DNA from: Microglena sp. YARC
Taxonomy: Eukaryota; Chlorophyta; Chlorophyceae; Chlamydomonadales; Chlamydomonadaceae
Assembly: GCA_022414725.1 (NCBI GenBank)
Contig: CM039466.1
Coordinates: 17,446,817 to 17,510,816 of the forward strand
Reading direction: 5' to 3'
Length of the DNA: 64,000 bases
Part shown: positions 32,525-43,734 of the stretch, one piece after another
Layout of the letters: each line of letters opens with the position of its first letter
Numbering within the stretch: the stretch's first letter is position 1
Program-made: the position numbers and the translations under genes
The notes under the pieces: generated by a model
Databases searched by the model: none
The model's input: only the letters and a program-made list of their open reading frames with translations
Told to the model about the DNA's origin: nothing

Positions 32525-33044
32525 CTAGAACAGTGCGTCAAAAAACGAGTCAATCTTGTTTGCCGTGGGGGTTGGGGCAGGACCCTCCCCCCCTGCCACC
32601 TGCACTGCCTCCACCACCTCGACTTCCCCCTCCACCACCTCGACTTCCTCCTCTTGCTCATCATCTACCAAATCCTCCCAATATTCCTCATCCTCCTCAT
32701 CCTCATCCTCCGTCTCTCCCCCCTCAGCATCATCGAACACGATGCTATTCGCAGTGAATTCATCAATGATATCATGGTAGCACTTCTCCTCCAAGTCGGT
32801 GAATACTTGCTCCATCAAACCCACCTTGCGCACACTGTCTGTGCTAGGTAGGTAGGCATAAGTGATTGAACATCTCACTCCCCCCCCGAGTAATCGAATT
32901 ATGTAGCCGAGGCCACATTCAGTTTCAGCCTCATGAGTGCATCAACTGTGTAAGCTTTCAACTTTGACTGCAACCTCCCCTAGATCAATCGGTGGATACT
33001 GAACCCCCTTTCAACATCTGTTTTTATCTGGCATACGTCGGTTA
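32525..33044 (-). pseudogene. hAT transposase, C-terminal remains
   Basis: On the minus strand, 33040 to 32960 reads TDVCQIKTDVERGFSIHRLI, which fits the hAT C-terminal dimerisation region (typically ..VERxFS..). It is followed by KLKAYTVDALMRLKLNVASAT and then a stop. Further down (32878-32525) an open frame of 117 codons is strongly acidic (EDEDEEDEEYWEDLVDDEQEEEVEVV) and ends KIDSFFDALF. This acidic tail may belong to the same transposase or be a separate remnant. Stops and the insertion at 33045-33850 make it a relic. Confidence 0.5.
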
Positions 33045-33850
33045 CTGAGTTGGCATGATGCACACCGATACCTGTTCCCTCCAGGTCCCGTGTTGCCTGC
33101 CGCCAGGCCATAGACTAGCTGTGGCCTGCACGTGACTGCAGTACCTTGCAGTACGCATCCGACTTCCATATGATTGCGCCTGTTGCGCGTATTATCTATC
33201 CTCCCTTATAGCCTTCTATTGTGTAAACAACTACAACTGAAAACATCTGATGTGTGAGATGGGATTACCAATAGTGCGTGCACAAACTTTTCAAGTTGTG
33301 GGAAACCCATGGATTCATGAAAAGCCAGTTGGGCCCATGCTGCGCGAATAACTAGGCCAGGCCCATGCGTGTTAGGCGTCTAAGTGCTGCCTTCATCAAC
33401 TTGGCTTCAGATTCCATTTGAAGAAGAAATCAGGTGTTACATCAAATAACTTGTGTTTCCTGGCAGGTGTGTTTGGGGTATTTGTTCAATAATGCCTGAA
33501 TATACGAATCAATTATACAGACCATATGGGGAAGTGACATATGCATCTTCCATATCCATATCCATATGCACTCGGGGAAATTGTCACTACCCCGACTCAT
33601 ATCCATATGCATCTTCCAACTGTACATCATCAAGACCAAGGTAGGTTTTTTAATGCAAGTTCTTTACAACGGTGTAAGCACGATAGCGGAGAAGATTCTA
33701 TTAAGCGCTGCAGGCGCAATCATATAGAATAGAGATGTGTACTGCAAGGTACTGCAGTCACGTGCAGGCCACAGCTAGCCTGTGGCCTGGTGGCAGGCAA
33801 CACGGGATCAGGAGGGAACAGGTACCGGTGTGCATTATGCCAACTCAGAG
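33045..33850. mobile_element. Fold-back element with ~110-bp inverted repeats
   Basis: 33045-33160 (CTGAGTTGGCATGATGCACACC ... CTGCAGTACCTTGCAGTAC) is the inverse of 33738-33850 (TACTGCAAGGTACTGCAG ... GGTGTGCATTATGCCAACTCAG) with roughly 90% identity by eye. The 580-bp centre has no transposase. It contains CATATCCATATCCATATGCA repeats near 33550. It interrupts the hAT remains. No target duplication is convincing. Confidence 0.7.
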
Positions 33851-34167
33851 ACTGATATATAAATCAGTCAATAACAAGGTTCTTGGTTCGAAGAGCTTGA
33901 ACGCTGATATGATACTCTTGTCACCTTCGGTGAATTTTGCTTTGATTGCTTGCCCTATAGACTTAGCTAGATCACTAGCAAACCCTTGAATAGCTGGTTT
34001 TTCGTATCCACCAGTTCTACGCCTTTTTACCTGTTTGTCTTTCCATCGGCTGACAATTTTATAGCCTCAGTGAATGCTAGAAAACATTGAGTCTTGGCCT
34101 TGACTGTAATGAACCTTTGAGGCAAGGTGTGTATGCATTCTGCTGCCTTTTCCTCAACATTCACTGC
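33851..34167 (-). pseudogene. hAT transposase, decayed middle
   Basis: On the minus strand, sequence continuing from the open part reads VEEKAAECIHTLPQRFITVKAKTQ and AFTEAIKLSADG with stops between. It links the catalytic part (34168-34926) to the C-terminal remains and supports one decayed element. Confidence 0.4.
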
Positions 34168-34926
34168 TTAAAATCCTCGGGTTTGAAAAGTGATGCACAA
34201 CTGTTGGATACGGTATGTAGGAGATAATATATTTCGGACTATCATGAGAATTGCAACTAATCTTGTATCAGACAGCCTAGTTAAAGCAATGTATCCCTTA
34301 GCCCAATCACTCGTCTTCTTCTTGTTTTTCTTCCGGTTTGTTGACTTCTTGAGTGCAACAGCCGAATGATTCGACAAGAAAGAGATGAGCGTGGGTAAGT
34401 TGTCGCATAAAACTTCAATGCACTGAATCCTAGAGAACCACCTGGTCTTGTTGAAGAGTGGGAATTTGAATTTTGTAGTATCTCTTCGGCCAGCAAACAT
34501 CTTCCACTGAGCAAATTTGGGGGGGCTCTTGTTGAATAACGAATGAACAAGTCTCAGAGTACCGTCAATTTTTGTGATATCATCACTCATTGAAATAGCT
34601 TTCTGCACTGCTAGAGCTAGTCGGTGCGCGGCACAGTGTGTTGTTATGAGGAAGCAACATTTCTCTTTTAACTGGGTTACTACCCTGGTTAGTACGCCAT
34701 GGAATGTGCTGGCTCCGTCTGCTGAAAACCCAATTATCCTCAAGGAATCTGGACCAAATGCTGCCATGACCAGAGCTATTGCTCTGACAAAAGAATCAGC
34801 AGGAGTTACGTCTACCTTGATCGTGCACAGATACTTTGTTACAGTAGCCCATGTTGAGATATCCAACCACTGGATAAAGAACAGCATGTGGTCCTCTGTT
34901 CCAAGATCTGTTGATGTGTCGACCAT
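34168..34926 (-). pseudogene. hAT transposase, RNase H-like core (ZNF862/KIAA1586-type)
   Basis: An open frame of 252 codons shows the hAT core layout of the ZNF862/KIAA1586-like lineage. It has GFSADGAS (about 65-72; the family usually has D-G-A-S after a strand), THCAAHRLALAVQ (about 95-107; the C-x2-H-R-L motif), and a TRWFSR motif near 170. The family normally runs 500-800 residues with an N-terminal zinc finger. Here the N-terminus is missing: upstream sequence is a short chimeric frame and a tRNA-like patch. The C-terminal half is broken. I read it as an inactive hAT element rather than a domesticated gene, because the downstream part has stops. Confidence 0.7.
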
Positions 34927-35969
34927 AGGGGAATATTATGGGCTCTTACCTCCAACAATCTAGACAATACTACGGGTTCGAACCCCGTCGGGAGCGTTTC
35001 GGTTCTCACGGTGGCCGTCAACCGTATGAAACGTGACTAGTTCTAGCCTCGTTGCCAACCTCGAGCAAGGTGAGCTTACGAACCGGTGTCGTTAAAACCA
35101 CGTCCTTAGTAGGGTCAACTGTCCCCGGCAGTGTGACTTACTTGGATGTTCTAATTTTCATTTTTTTTTAGACAAAACTACTTCACTCAAACTGAACAAC
35201 CCAGCCCGTGCATAGCGTATGTGGGTAAACATTTTAGTTACCAACGCTTCGTGCCCTTGTGCACCTACCACAGCCAACAAACTTGAAACTTGCGCGAAAT
35301 CGTGCTGTTCGTGCTGTTTTCCCAAGAACGCCGGTCAAAATTGCCGGTTAATCTGACTGGCCTGAAATCTTACCGACTCGTGTTCCATTCCCGTCGGGGG
35401 CGGATTACCTCTGAGGGCACTTTTTCGCGTACGCATCTCAGGGTTGTGGACTGTGGACGTGGCGTTTTCGCTTTAGCCTCCTCTGGACCCCCCAGGGGTC
35501 CCGGGGCTGACGCCCTAGATTCCCCCCGTGTCTCTTTCCGCCGTCTCTCCGTCTCTCTATCTGTCTGTCCGTCTGTCCGACAGATGTCCAGTTTGAACGA
35601 TTCCGATCACCTCCGCACCCAAAATTTTTGCTCATAGTTGGAGTGCGCATGACTAGAGTTATCAGCATCGCAGCGGTCAAAATCCTTCGCAAAAGTTGTT
35701 CAATGTTTGTAGCTCTATTCGGCTACGAGTAGCTAGCTACTTTATCCACTACTTCCGAAAGTCCCTGCGGTGACTGCTAAATCGATTTTCCGTGTCGCTT
35801 GCGACACGCTCTTAGAACTTGTCATTTGTCGTTTCCCTCCTGTCCTGTGGACTCAGTCTAGGGACCTGGAGCATGTCTACGATTTCCCCTTGAAGAATTC
35901 GCTTCTTCGTGACTCTCGTAGCTCATTACATCAGCGCTTTGTGCTTGACAAGGAAATCTGCTCTTTCGC
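34927..35969. other. Intergenic with a tRNA-like B box
   Basis: CTACGGGTTCGAACCCCGTCGGGAG (34970-34994) resembles a tRNA T-arm and may be another SINE head; no complete tRNA folds around it. 35530-35585 is a pyrimidine tract of GTCT/GTCC words ending in CGACAG. A 115-codon + frame at 35290-35637 resembles nothing I know and I do not call it. Confidence 0.35.
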
Positions 35970-36695
35970 ACTACCGTAGGCGCCTGTGTTGTTGGGGCTT
36001 TAAATTGTTGGCGGCCACACAAAAAAATTGCACCAAATGACTCTGTGCCAGAACTTTGGCGGTAATTTACAATTTGGGAGAAACATAAATTGGCCCAAGT
36101 GCCATGCATTGGCGGTTCCATTTTAAAACACATTCTTGGCCATGGCTGCTCCATTTTAAAACACATCCAATGCCCCATAAGCAGTTGTTGTTATTATTAC
36201 AGTCCACGGGTAGGCCAAACAGGCTAAAGGGACCTCCCCAACCAAAAAGGAGGGGCTAAAAAAGGAATCTTTAGGCTGGTAGTACCGGTAGGCCGAATAG
36301 GAAGGGTAGGCCGAATAGGAATAGCAATGGCAGGCTGGTCGAGCTTGTTAAAAAACGAAGAGATGAGAGATTGGCCGGGACGTTGTTGTGGGATAGGGCG
36401 GGGAGCACCACCTTGAAGAGGGGACAGGGAGCGAAGGCCCAACGTCCTTGGAGAATCCATCAATTATGACAATATGTAGAAGCGAACTAGCAAGACCACA
36501 TACCGGTGTTTGACCCTCTCTGAGGCTGTATGTTTGAGTGTGTACTGCACTGTAGTCCAGCTGATCACGCCTGAACGTTGGCGGTTGATCCGTTTTGTGC
36601 TCGAACCGGTTTTGGCCTACACGCCTACCTTGCAGGAACATGGCGGTACCCCAACCGCCAAATTTACCGCCAACATTACAGGCGCCTACGGTAGT
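35970..36695. mobile_element. 726-bp TIR element with ACTACCGTAGGCGCCTGT ends
   Basis: Perfect 18-bp terminal inverted repeats (35970-35987 and 36678-36695). Subterminal TTGGCGG words are repeated in both orientations (for example near 36009, 36055, 36108, 36578 and 36652). It includes part of dispersed repeat C (36200-36262) and has no transposase frame. Superfamily unassigned and no clear target duplication. Confidence 0.7.
36200..36262 (+). repeat. Dispersed repeat C, copy 5 (fragment)
   Basis: ACAGTCCACGGGTAGGCC, AACAGGCTAAAGGGACCTCCCC and a GGAGGGGCTAAAAAAGG end, lying inside the TIR element. Confidence 0.6.
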
Positions 36696-37079
36696 TCCTG
36701 CAGGTTGCGAAGTAGCAACTGTAGCCTAGGGAGTTGCTGCACCTGCCTGCCTCCATGGAACTTCGGGAAGTCAGTGAGCTAATAAGTTCATTAGCCTTAC
36801 AGGCCACCAAGTTGAATAATAATGGCATGCCATGCTACATTGATTCTTGACCTCCCCAATATTAAATTGCACAGATAAGTAAGCAACTGCTGGCCGACCT
36901 CCAGGGGACCCCTACTATTTTAGGAGGGGGACATGTTCCGTGACCAACCAGGAGGCTCCCACCCCAAATCTTGGACCCCCTGACACAATAGGTTGAAAAA
37001 ACAATGATAACGCCTGGTGGGGCGTGGCATTAACAGGGCCCCGAATTATGGTGGTTGATATCGGGTAGATAAGGTAACA
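36696..37079. mobile_element. Spacer with a SINE 3'-end fragment (37003-37055)
   Basis: AATGATAACGCCTGGTGGGGCGTGG matches the 3' end of the SINE family (tail on the plus strand, so element on minus); the tRNA head is missing. The rest is unremarkable. Confidence 0.5.
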
Positions 37080-39910
37080 ATGTGGGTTGCTGTGCTGAAA
37101 GAAGTAACGACAATATGCTAGTTACATGGGACGTGACGACATAAGCACTCCATGGAAAATCGACCTTGGCACGATAACTATTATAAGCTGACACAAGGAC
37201 TTATCTTCATCAAGGCTACGTGAAAGTGGGACGATATAGGCAAGTTTACATATTCAATTTTCCTGGTAAATCTCATTTTACTGCCTAAGACGGTGAGCAG
37301 CCAAATTGCTGGCTAAAGCTATGAATCGAAGTTCGGGTTCAAGCTGATACAAGCACCCGTGGGGGAAGGCGGATATATTTTAGCGAAGAAAGTGATGGCA
37401 TACATAATGTGGGACCAATGCTGGACACATGGGATGTGATGACAAAAGCACTATGTGCTGATACAAGCACCCCGTCACGTGGGGTAAGGCGGATATATTT
37501 GTAGCAAAGATAGTTGTGACATACATATAGAGGGGAAACAACACTATGCCAAACACATGGGATGTAGTTGAAACAAGCACTTCACTCCCTCCTGGCTGAG
37601 TGATAGTGTGCAAATTCAAGCACCCTTTGTGGCATGACAGATATCGTAACAAAAATTCACGAAGAAAGCAACAGACATCAACAACACATGCGCTTTGATG
37701 CATGTGAAGACTAAACTAAGTAATAGTGGCCTTGATACCGAAGAAAGTGATGGTATACATACTGTGGGGCCAATGCCGGACACATGGGATGTGATGACAA
37801 AAGCACTATGTGCTGATACAAGCACCCCGTCACGTGGGGTAAGGCGGATATATTTGTAGCGAAGATAGTTGTGCATACATATAGAGGGGAACAACACTAT
37901 GCCAAACACATGGGATGCAGCTGGAACAAGCACTTCACTCCCTCTTGGCTGAGTGATAGTGTGCTGATACAAGCACCCCTTGTGGTGCATCATAACAGAT
38001 ATCGTAACACGAATTCACGAAGAAAACAACATACATCAACAACACATGCGCTTTGATGCATGTGAAGACTAAACTAAGCTAAGTGACAGTGTGCTAATAC
38101 TAGCACCCCGTCACTAGTGTAAGACAAATATATTCGTAGCGAAGAAAACTATGGCATACATGTTGTGGGTAAACAACACTACAACATTGGATAAACAACA
38201 CTACACCATGGGATGTGACGGAAATAATAACCGGTGCGGATAGAGCAACCTTGGCTCGAGAAATCAGGTAGGCGGAACCAAGCACTTCACTCCATTTGGG
38301 CTAAGTGATAGGGTGCTGATACAAGCACGCTGCAGGGTAGGACAGATTTTTGAAACGAATTCACGAAAAAAGCAAAACACATCGATTACACATGCTGTCT
38401 GATGCATGTGAAGACTTAACTAAGCTAAGTGATAGTGGGCTGATACCAGCACCCCGTCACATGGGGTAAGGCGGATATATTTGTAGCAAAGAAAGCTACG
38501 ACGTACTTGTTTTGGGTAAACAATACTACGGCAGACACATGGGATGTGACGACACTAGTAATCGGTGCGGATAGATCGACCTTGGCACGAGAAATTAGCC
38601 GAAACAAGTGATTCACCCGCGGAACAAGAGACTCACCCCCTCCTCGCAAAGTGATAGTGTATTGATACAAGCGCCATGTGGGGCTAGACAGATACTGCAT
38701 CACGAATTCACGAAGAAAGCATCCAACATCGACAACACATGCTCTAAGTGATAGTGAGGTGATACCACCACCCCGTTACATGGGGTTAGGCGGATATATT
38801 CGTAGCGAAGAAAGTGATGACATTCATATTGTGGGGAAACAACACCATGCTACACACATGGAATGTGAAGACAAAAGCACTCAGTGCTGATTCGAGCATC
38901 CCGGCATGTGTGCAAGGCGGATATATTTATATCGAAGAAAGCGATGATTTTGATATTATATGGGGAAACAACACCAAGACATGCACATGGGATGTGACGA
39001 CCAACACACTAGGTGGGAATAGAGTGACCTTTGTACGAGAAATTAGCTAACTTGGACCAAGCACTTCACTCCCTCTGGGCTAAGTGATAGGGTGCTAATA
39101 CAAGCACCCTGTGGGGTTAGACAGATATTTTGTAACTACTTCACGAAAAAAGCTACATACATCGACAACACATGCGCTTTGATGCATGTGAAGACTAAAC
39201 TAAGCAAAGTGATAGAGAGGTGATACCAGCAACCCGTCACATGGGGTAAGGCGGATATATTTGTAGCGAAGAAAGCGATCACATACATACTATGGGGAAA
39301 CAACTCTATGCCAGACACAAAGGATGTGACGACAAAAGCTATCAGTGCTAATACAAGCGCCCGCATCACGTCGGCTAGGGCGGATATATCTATGGTGAAG
39401 AAAGCGATGACGCACTAATTGTGGGGAAACAACTCTATGCCAGACACAAAGGATGTGACGACAAAAGCTATCAGTGCTCATACAAGCGCCCCCATCACGT
39501 CGGCCAAGGCGGATATATCTATGGTGAAGAAAGCGATGGCGCACATACTATGGGGAAACAACTCTATGCCAGACACATAGGATGTGACGACAAAAGCGAT
39601 CAGTGCTGATACAAGCGCCCCCATCATGACGTCTAAGGCGGATATATTTGTAGGGAATAAAGCGATGACATACATACTGTAGGGAAATAACACTATGCCA
39701 GACACAGGTGTGATGACAAAAGCACTTGGTGGGACTAGAGCGACCTTGGCACGGGAAACTTTCTAAGCTGAAACAAGTGCTTCACTCCCTCTTGGCTACG
39801 TGATAGTGGACTGATACAAGCACCTGTGGCGTAAGACAGATATTTTTGTCACAAAGAAAGCAACAACATACATGCTGTGGGGAATCAATGCAATGCCTGA
39901 TTAGTAGGAT
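37080..39910 (+). repeat. ~128-bp satellite array II
   Basis: Same unit as array I at 24950-26700, with more copies and local higher-order repeats. For example 39290-39640 has three nearly identical ~121-bp units with ACAAAGGATGTGACGACAAAAGC and GGATATATCTATGGTGAAG, and 37380-37560 repeats at 37740-37920. No gene is called. Confidence 0.85.
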
Positions 39911-40023
39911 GTGCCAATGAAAGCGTTGGTCACCACACAACCTCGACATCTCGTTGTAAGACTCTCTCAGAACGATAATCTTCACACAACCTCAGGTCTT
40001 TGTTGTGGGACTAATACAAAAGC

Positions 40024-40210
40024 AATTATAACACCTGCTAGGGTATGGTATTAAGGGAGCTTCGTCTTACGGCGGTAGGGAACGGGCTGCTAATTTAACT
40101 GGACAAAGCTACTATGACGGTTGATAGCAATCGTAAACACTCAACCGCACCCCTAGGGATTCAAAAGCTGCACCTGCATCATTCGAACGAGCTCTACCAC
40201 TGAGCCATTC
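40024..40210 (-). mobile_element. tRNA-derived SINE, copy 6
   Basis: The minus-strand head ATGGCTCAGTGGTAGAGCTCG is the best tRNA A-box region in the family; the B box is degraded. The tail is CTAGCAGGTGTTATAATT. It is orthologous by position to the copy at 26781-26965. Confidence 0.7.
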
Positions 40211-40242
40211 TTCGAATCTGGATGTGGGACAAACACATAGGG

Positions 40243-40412
40243 TTGTCAAGTGCGATATCGTGAATAGATATATCGTACAATATATTGTTCAATGTCATAC
40301 ACTATTGCACAATATACTGTACAACATACAAATATATCGTACAACATATCGAATGATATTGTATGGTATATTGCACAAAGATCTTGAAACCAAGACGATT
40401 TTGACAACCCTA
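40243..40412. mobile_element. Small AT-rich MITE with AGGGTTGTCA ends, copy 2
   Basis: AGGGTTGTCAAGTGCGATATCG to TTTTGACAACCCT, with ACATA-like flanks on both sides. The interior is AT-rich and differs from copy 1 by rearranged internal repeats. Confidence 0.65.
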
Positions 40413-40627
40413 CAGATACATACATAACCGTTACGCGTTTTGGTGAGGCATGAGGTTGAGGGGGCCAGCCCATTTGCTTGCGCTGAGGCCAAGCACCGCA
40501 GTGTGGTACTCATATTGTGGTCCCCTCATTGTGATCCCCTAATTGGGGTTCCCTCATTGTGGTCCCCTCGGTGTGCGAATGGACAAATAACCTTCTTTGC
40601 CCCTTCAAGTGAACAAGCATCGGCAGC

Positions 40628-40827
40628 AGTGCTTTTATTTTCAGCTACAACCAGCAGCTTCTAGGCAGCTCCCCTGGCTGGCTATTCAACTGGACCTGGT
40701 GCAACTCAGTGCACCTTCAACTGGACCTGGTGCAACAATCAGCTGCCCAGAACTACTGAATTTGGTGGTATAGCCCAGGGGCTGGCTCACAGAGCTGCCT
40801 AGAAGTTGGGAAGAAAAGCCCTGCATA
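40628..40827. mobile_element. MITE B, copy in duplication II
   Basis: GCAGTGCTTTTATTTTCAGC then ACAACCAGCAGCTTCTAGGC opens the copy, with AGAGCTGCCTAGAAGTTGGG at the far end. A CTTCAACTGGACCTGGTGCAAC segment is duplicated here relative to the copy at 27432. Confidence 0.6.
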
Positions 40828-42916
40828 TTACCTTCTTGGCTCCTTCAGCTGAACAAGCATCAGAAGACATGAGGACATCATTTTCTTCAGCTTTCTCTTG
40901 GACTTGGGAAGGAGGCTTGTTTTATTCTTCTTCTCTACAGGTGCCTCCTTTTCCTTCTCCACCCAACCCTTGCCACCTTTGATCAGCCCCTTGCCCTTGG
41001 CTGGGGGTGATGATATTTCATTTGCTGCATGCCCTTCACCAACTTGTTCTTCGCCCGGATTTATCAGTCCACAAGGAAAAACGCAGGCACCAGGGCCATT
41101 GGGCATGGTTAATTCGCTTCCACGTTGCGACTGCATGGACTGACACATGGACCCAAGCAGCCTCATTGCCGAGTCTCCAGGCAAAACGTACCTGTTGCCA
41201 CCCACAGGCCTGGAAGATGCAGCAACAGCAGCAGAAGCAACAGAAGCAGCAGCAGTAACGACAGCAGCAGGATACCTATCTCCGCCAATAGGCTCGGAAG
41301 CAACAGCAGCAGCAGCATACATGTCTGCGCCCACAGGCCCAGAAGCTGCAGCAGCAGCGACCGCAGCAGCAGGAGGATACCTGTCGCTGCCCACAGGCCC
41401 AGAAGCAGCAGCAGCAGCAGCAGCAACGGTAGCAGCAGCAGGATACCTATCGATGCCCACAGGCCCAGAAGATGCAGCAGAAACAACAACAGCAGCAGGA
41501 CGCCTGTCTCCGCCCAAAGGCCCGGAAGCAACAGCAGCAGCAACGGCAGCAGGATACATGTTGCTGCCCACAGGCCCAGAAGATGCAGCAGCAGCAGCAG
41601 CAGGACACCTGTCTCCCCCCACAGGCTCGGAAGCAACAGCAGCAGGAGCAACAACAGCAGCAGGATACCTGTCTCTGCCAACAGGCCCGGAAGATGCAAC
41701 AGCAGCAACAGTAGGAGCAGCAACGGGAGCAGCAGCAGTCACCACAGCAGCAGCATACCTCTCGCCGCCCACAGGCCTGGAAGCAGCAGCGACGACAGCA
41801 ACAGCATACCTGTTGCCACCCACAGGCCTGGAAGCAGCTGCAGCAACAGCAGCAGCAGCAGCAACAGCAGCTGCAACGACACCAGAAGGACACCTGTGCC
41901 CGCCAACAGGCACAGCAGCAGCAGCAGCAACGACAACAGGATACCAGCGACTGCCCACAGACATGGAAGATCCAGACATACTAGCAACCATACGGTCGGA
42001 TCCCCAGCGGGTGCCTTGGGCGGGTTTGATGTTTTGATTGGACAGCATATACTTCATCAGGCTGGTGGTCCGTCTTCTGCTCTCTGTGCCACAGGATAGG
42101 GACGAACTCATCCCTACAATGCGGTTGTTAGCTGCCAGGTCGTGATTTGACATGAAACCCGTCATGCTCGTAGTCTTCCTTCGGATAGCTGCGCCCAAGG
42201 GTAGTGACGTAGTGCCTAGCAGGTTTCTGTTGGCTGCCAATTCTTGACTTAACATGAAACCCATCATGCTAGTCGTCCTCCTTCGACCAGCTGGGCCCCA
42301 GGGTTGTGACACAGTGCCTGGCAGGTCTTGATTTGGAATTAAACCCGTCATGCTTATAGTCTTCCTTCGGATGGCTGTGCCCAAGGGTTGTGACATAGTG
42401 CTTGGCAGGTCTTGATTTGACATGAAACCTGTCGTACTCGTAGTCTTCCTTCGGATGGCTGTGCCCAAGGGTTGTGACATAGTGCTTGGCAGGTCTTGAT
42501 TTGACATGAAACCCCTCGTGCTCGTAGTCTTCCTTCGGATGGCTGTGCCCAAGGGTTGTGACACAGTGCTTGGTAGGTCTTGGTTAGGCATGAATCGACG
42601 ACTCATGCTCGAAGTCTTCCTACAGCTAGCTGAGCCCAAGGGTTGTGACATAGTGCCTGGAAGGTCTTGATTTGACATGAAACAACTCACGCTAGAAGTC
42701 ATCCTTCGACTAGCTGTGCCCAAGGGTACTGACATATTGTTTCCTGGCAGGTTGTTGTTGGCTGCCAGATCTTGATTTAACATGAAACCCCTCATGCTAG
42801 AAGTCCTCCTTTGACTGTCGATGCGCAAGGGTAGTGACTTAGTGCCTGGCAGGTCGTTGTTGGCTGCCACATCTTGATTTAACATGAAACACATCGTGCT
42901 CGAAGTCCTTCCTTGC
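40828..42916 (-). CDS. Repetitive protein gene, copy II, main exon
   Basis: Paralogue of 27638-29888, about 696 codons after the acceptor CACCTACAG|GCAAGG. It has the same three parts: about nine repeats of RR(K/M)TTS.TGFMSNQDLP and STMSQPLGTA, an Ala/Val-rich middle with SGPVGGDRYPAAVV-like units, and a Lys-rich end (KGLIKGGKGWVEKEKE, NKTSLLPKSKRKLKK). The repeat region differs in repeat number and order and the Ala-rich region is shorter, yet the frame is kept throughout. That supports this as the coding frame. The TAA again lies in AG|GTAATA. Confidence 0.6.
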
Positions 42917-43512
42917 CTGTAGGTGCCACAGGATAGGGACATGATTAGGGGATAGAAGAGGTAGGTTGATTTAGAGAGTTGTCTTGTGTCTACGATACCA
43001 TGGTGCTTCTTGCAAGGACATTGAAGCTGAAGAAGCTACTTGCAAGGACATTGTAGCTGAAGAAGCTACTTGCAAGGGCGTTGTACCTGAAGAAACTACT
43101 TGCAAGGACATTGAAGCTTAAGAAGCTACTTGTACGGGCATTGTAGCTGAAGAAGCTACTTGCAAGGGCATTGTACCTGAAGAAACTACTTGCAAGGATA
43201 TAGTAGCTGAAGAAGCTACATGCAAGGACATTGAAGCTCAAGAAGCTACTTGTGAGAATGCTGTAGCTGAAGAAGCTACTTGCAAGGACATAGTAGCCAA
43301 AGAAGCTATTGCAGCTGAAGAAGTAGCTTCTAGGGACAATGTCACTGATGAATCTTGAAGCAACAGATAGTTATTTCATTGTTTTCAGTCGGTGCATCAC
43401 AATTGCATGTGTATTTGGAGTGGGTAACCCAGACTCAGCAGGATGTGGCCAAGTGCCGCACGGGCATCATCATAGTACATAGTTTGAAGCAAAACATTGT
43501 AATGTGACTCAC
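42917..43512 (-). other. Intron of copy II with a 30-bp minisatellite
   Basis: A 596-bp GTGAGT...CTACAG intron; about eleven units of CTACTTGCAAGGACATTGTA + GCTGAAGAAG between 43010 and 43345. Unit number and sequence differ from copy I, and the + frame has a TAA at about 43117, consistent with non-coding drift. Confidence 0.65.
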
Positions 43513-43731
43513 ACGTTCATATCCAGGACATCCGAGAGGGAGTTTGGAAAATAATCACTCCCAGCCCGCTCAGGAGTAGGATCCCCTCTTGACACTTGCA
43601 CAAAGCTTTCCTCTGTGCTGGGGACGTCCTTAGGAACTTCGCCAACACAGTAGTGCAAGTCATCCACACAAGGGTGTGAAACGGTGTCAAAACAACCAAC
43701 GCAAGGGTTCATACTGATTTCCCTGGCCAAC
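43513..43731 (-). CDS. Repetitive protein gene, copy II, upstream exon (219 nt)
   Basis: Acceptor TTGCTCTCTTCTCTTCAG|GTTGGC and donor GAACGT|GTGAGT. It encodes NPCVGCFDTVSHPCVDDLHY..SRGDPTPERAGSDYFPNSLSDVLDMN. It joins in frame to the main exon (DMNV|QGRTS). Length, phase and both splice sites equal those of 30416-30634, so this is the most credible coding exon pair in the window. Confidence 0.65.
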
Positions 43732-43734
43732 CTG

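Noticed and set aside
32525..32878. An independent acidic nuclear protein
   Set aside because: It lies downstream of, and in the same orientation as, the hAT transposase remains and may be part of that relic, so I did not call it a separate gene.
34970..34994. A tRNA gene at the CGGGTTCGAACCCCG motif
   Set aside because: Only the T arm is visible; D and anticodon arms are not found upstream.
9486..40210. tRNA genes at the SINE heads (for example 18200-18250 minus)
   Set aside because: A and B boxes are present but no full acceptor stem or cloverleaf forms, and the heads are fused to a shared 130-bp body. They are SINEs.
41125..42099. Plus-strand frames of 240-324 codons in copy II
   Set aside because: Same reason: shadows of the repetitive minus-strand gene.
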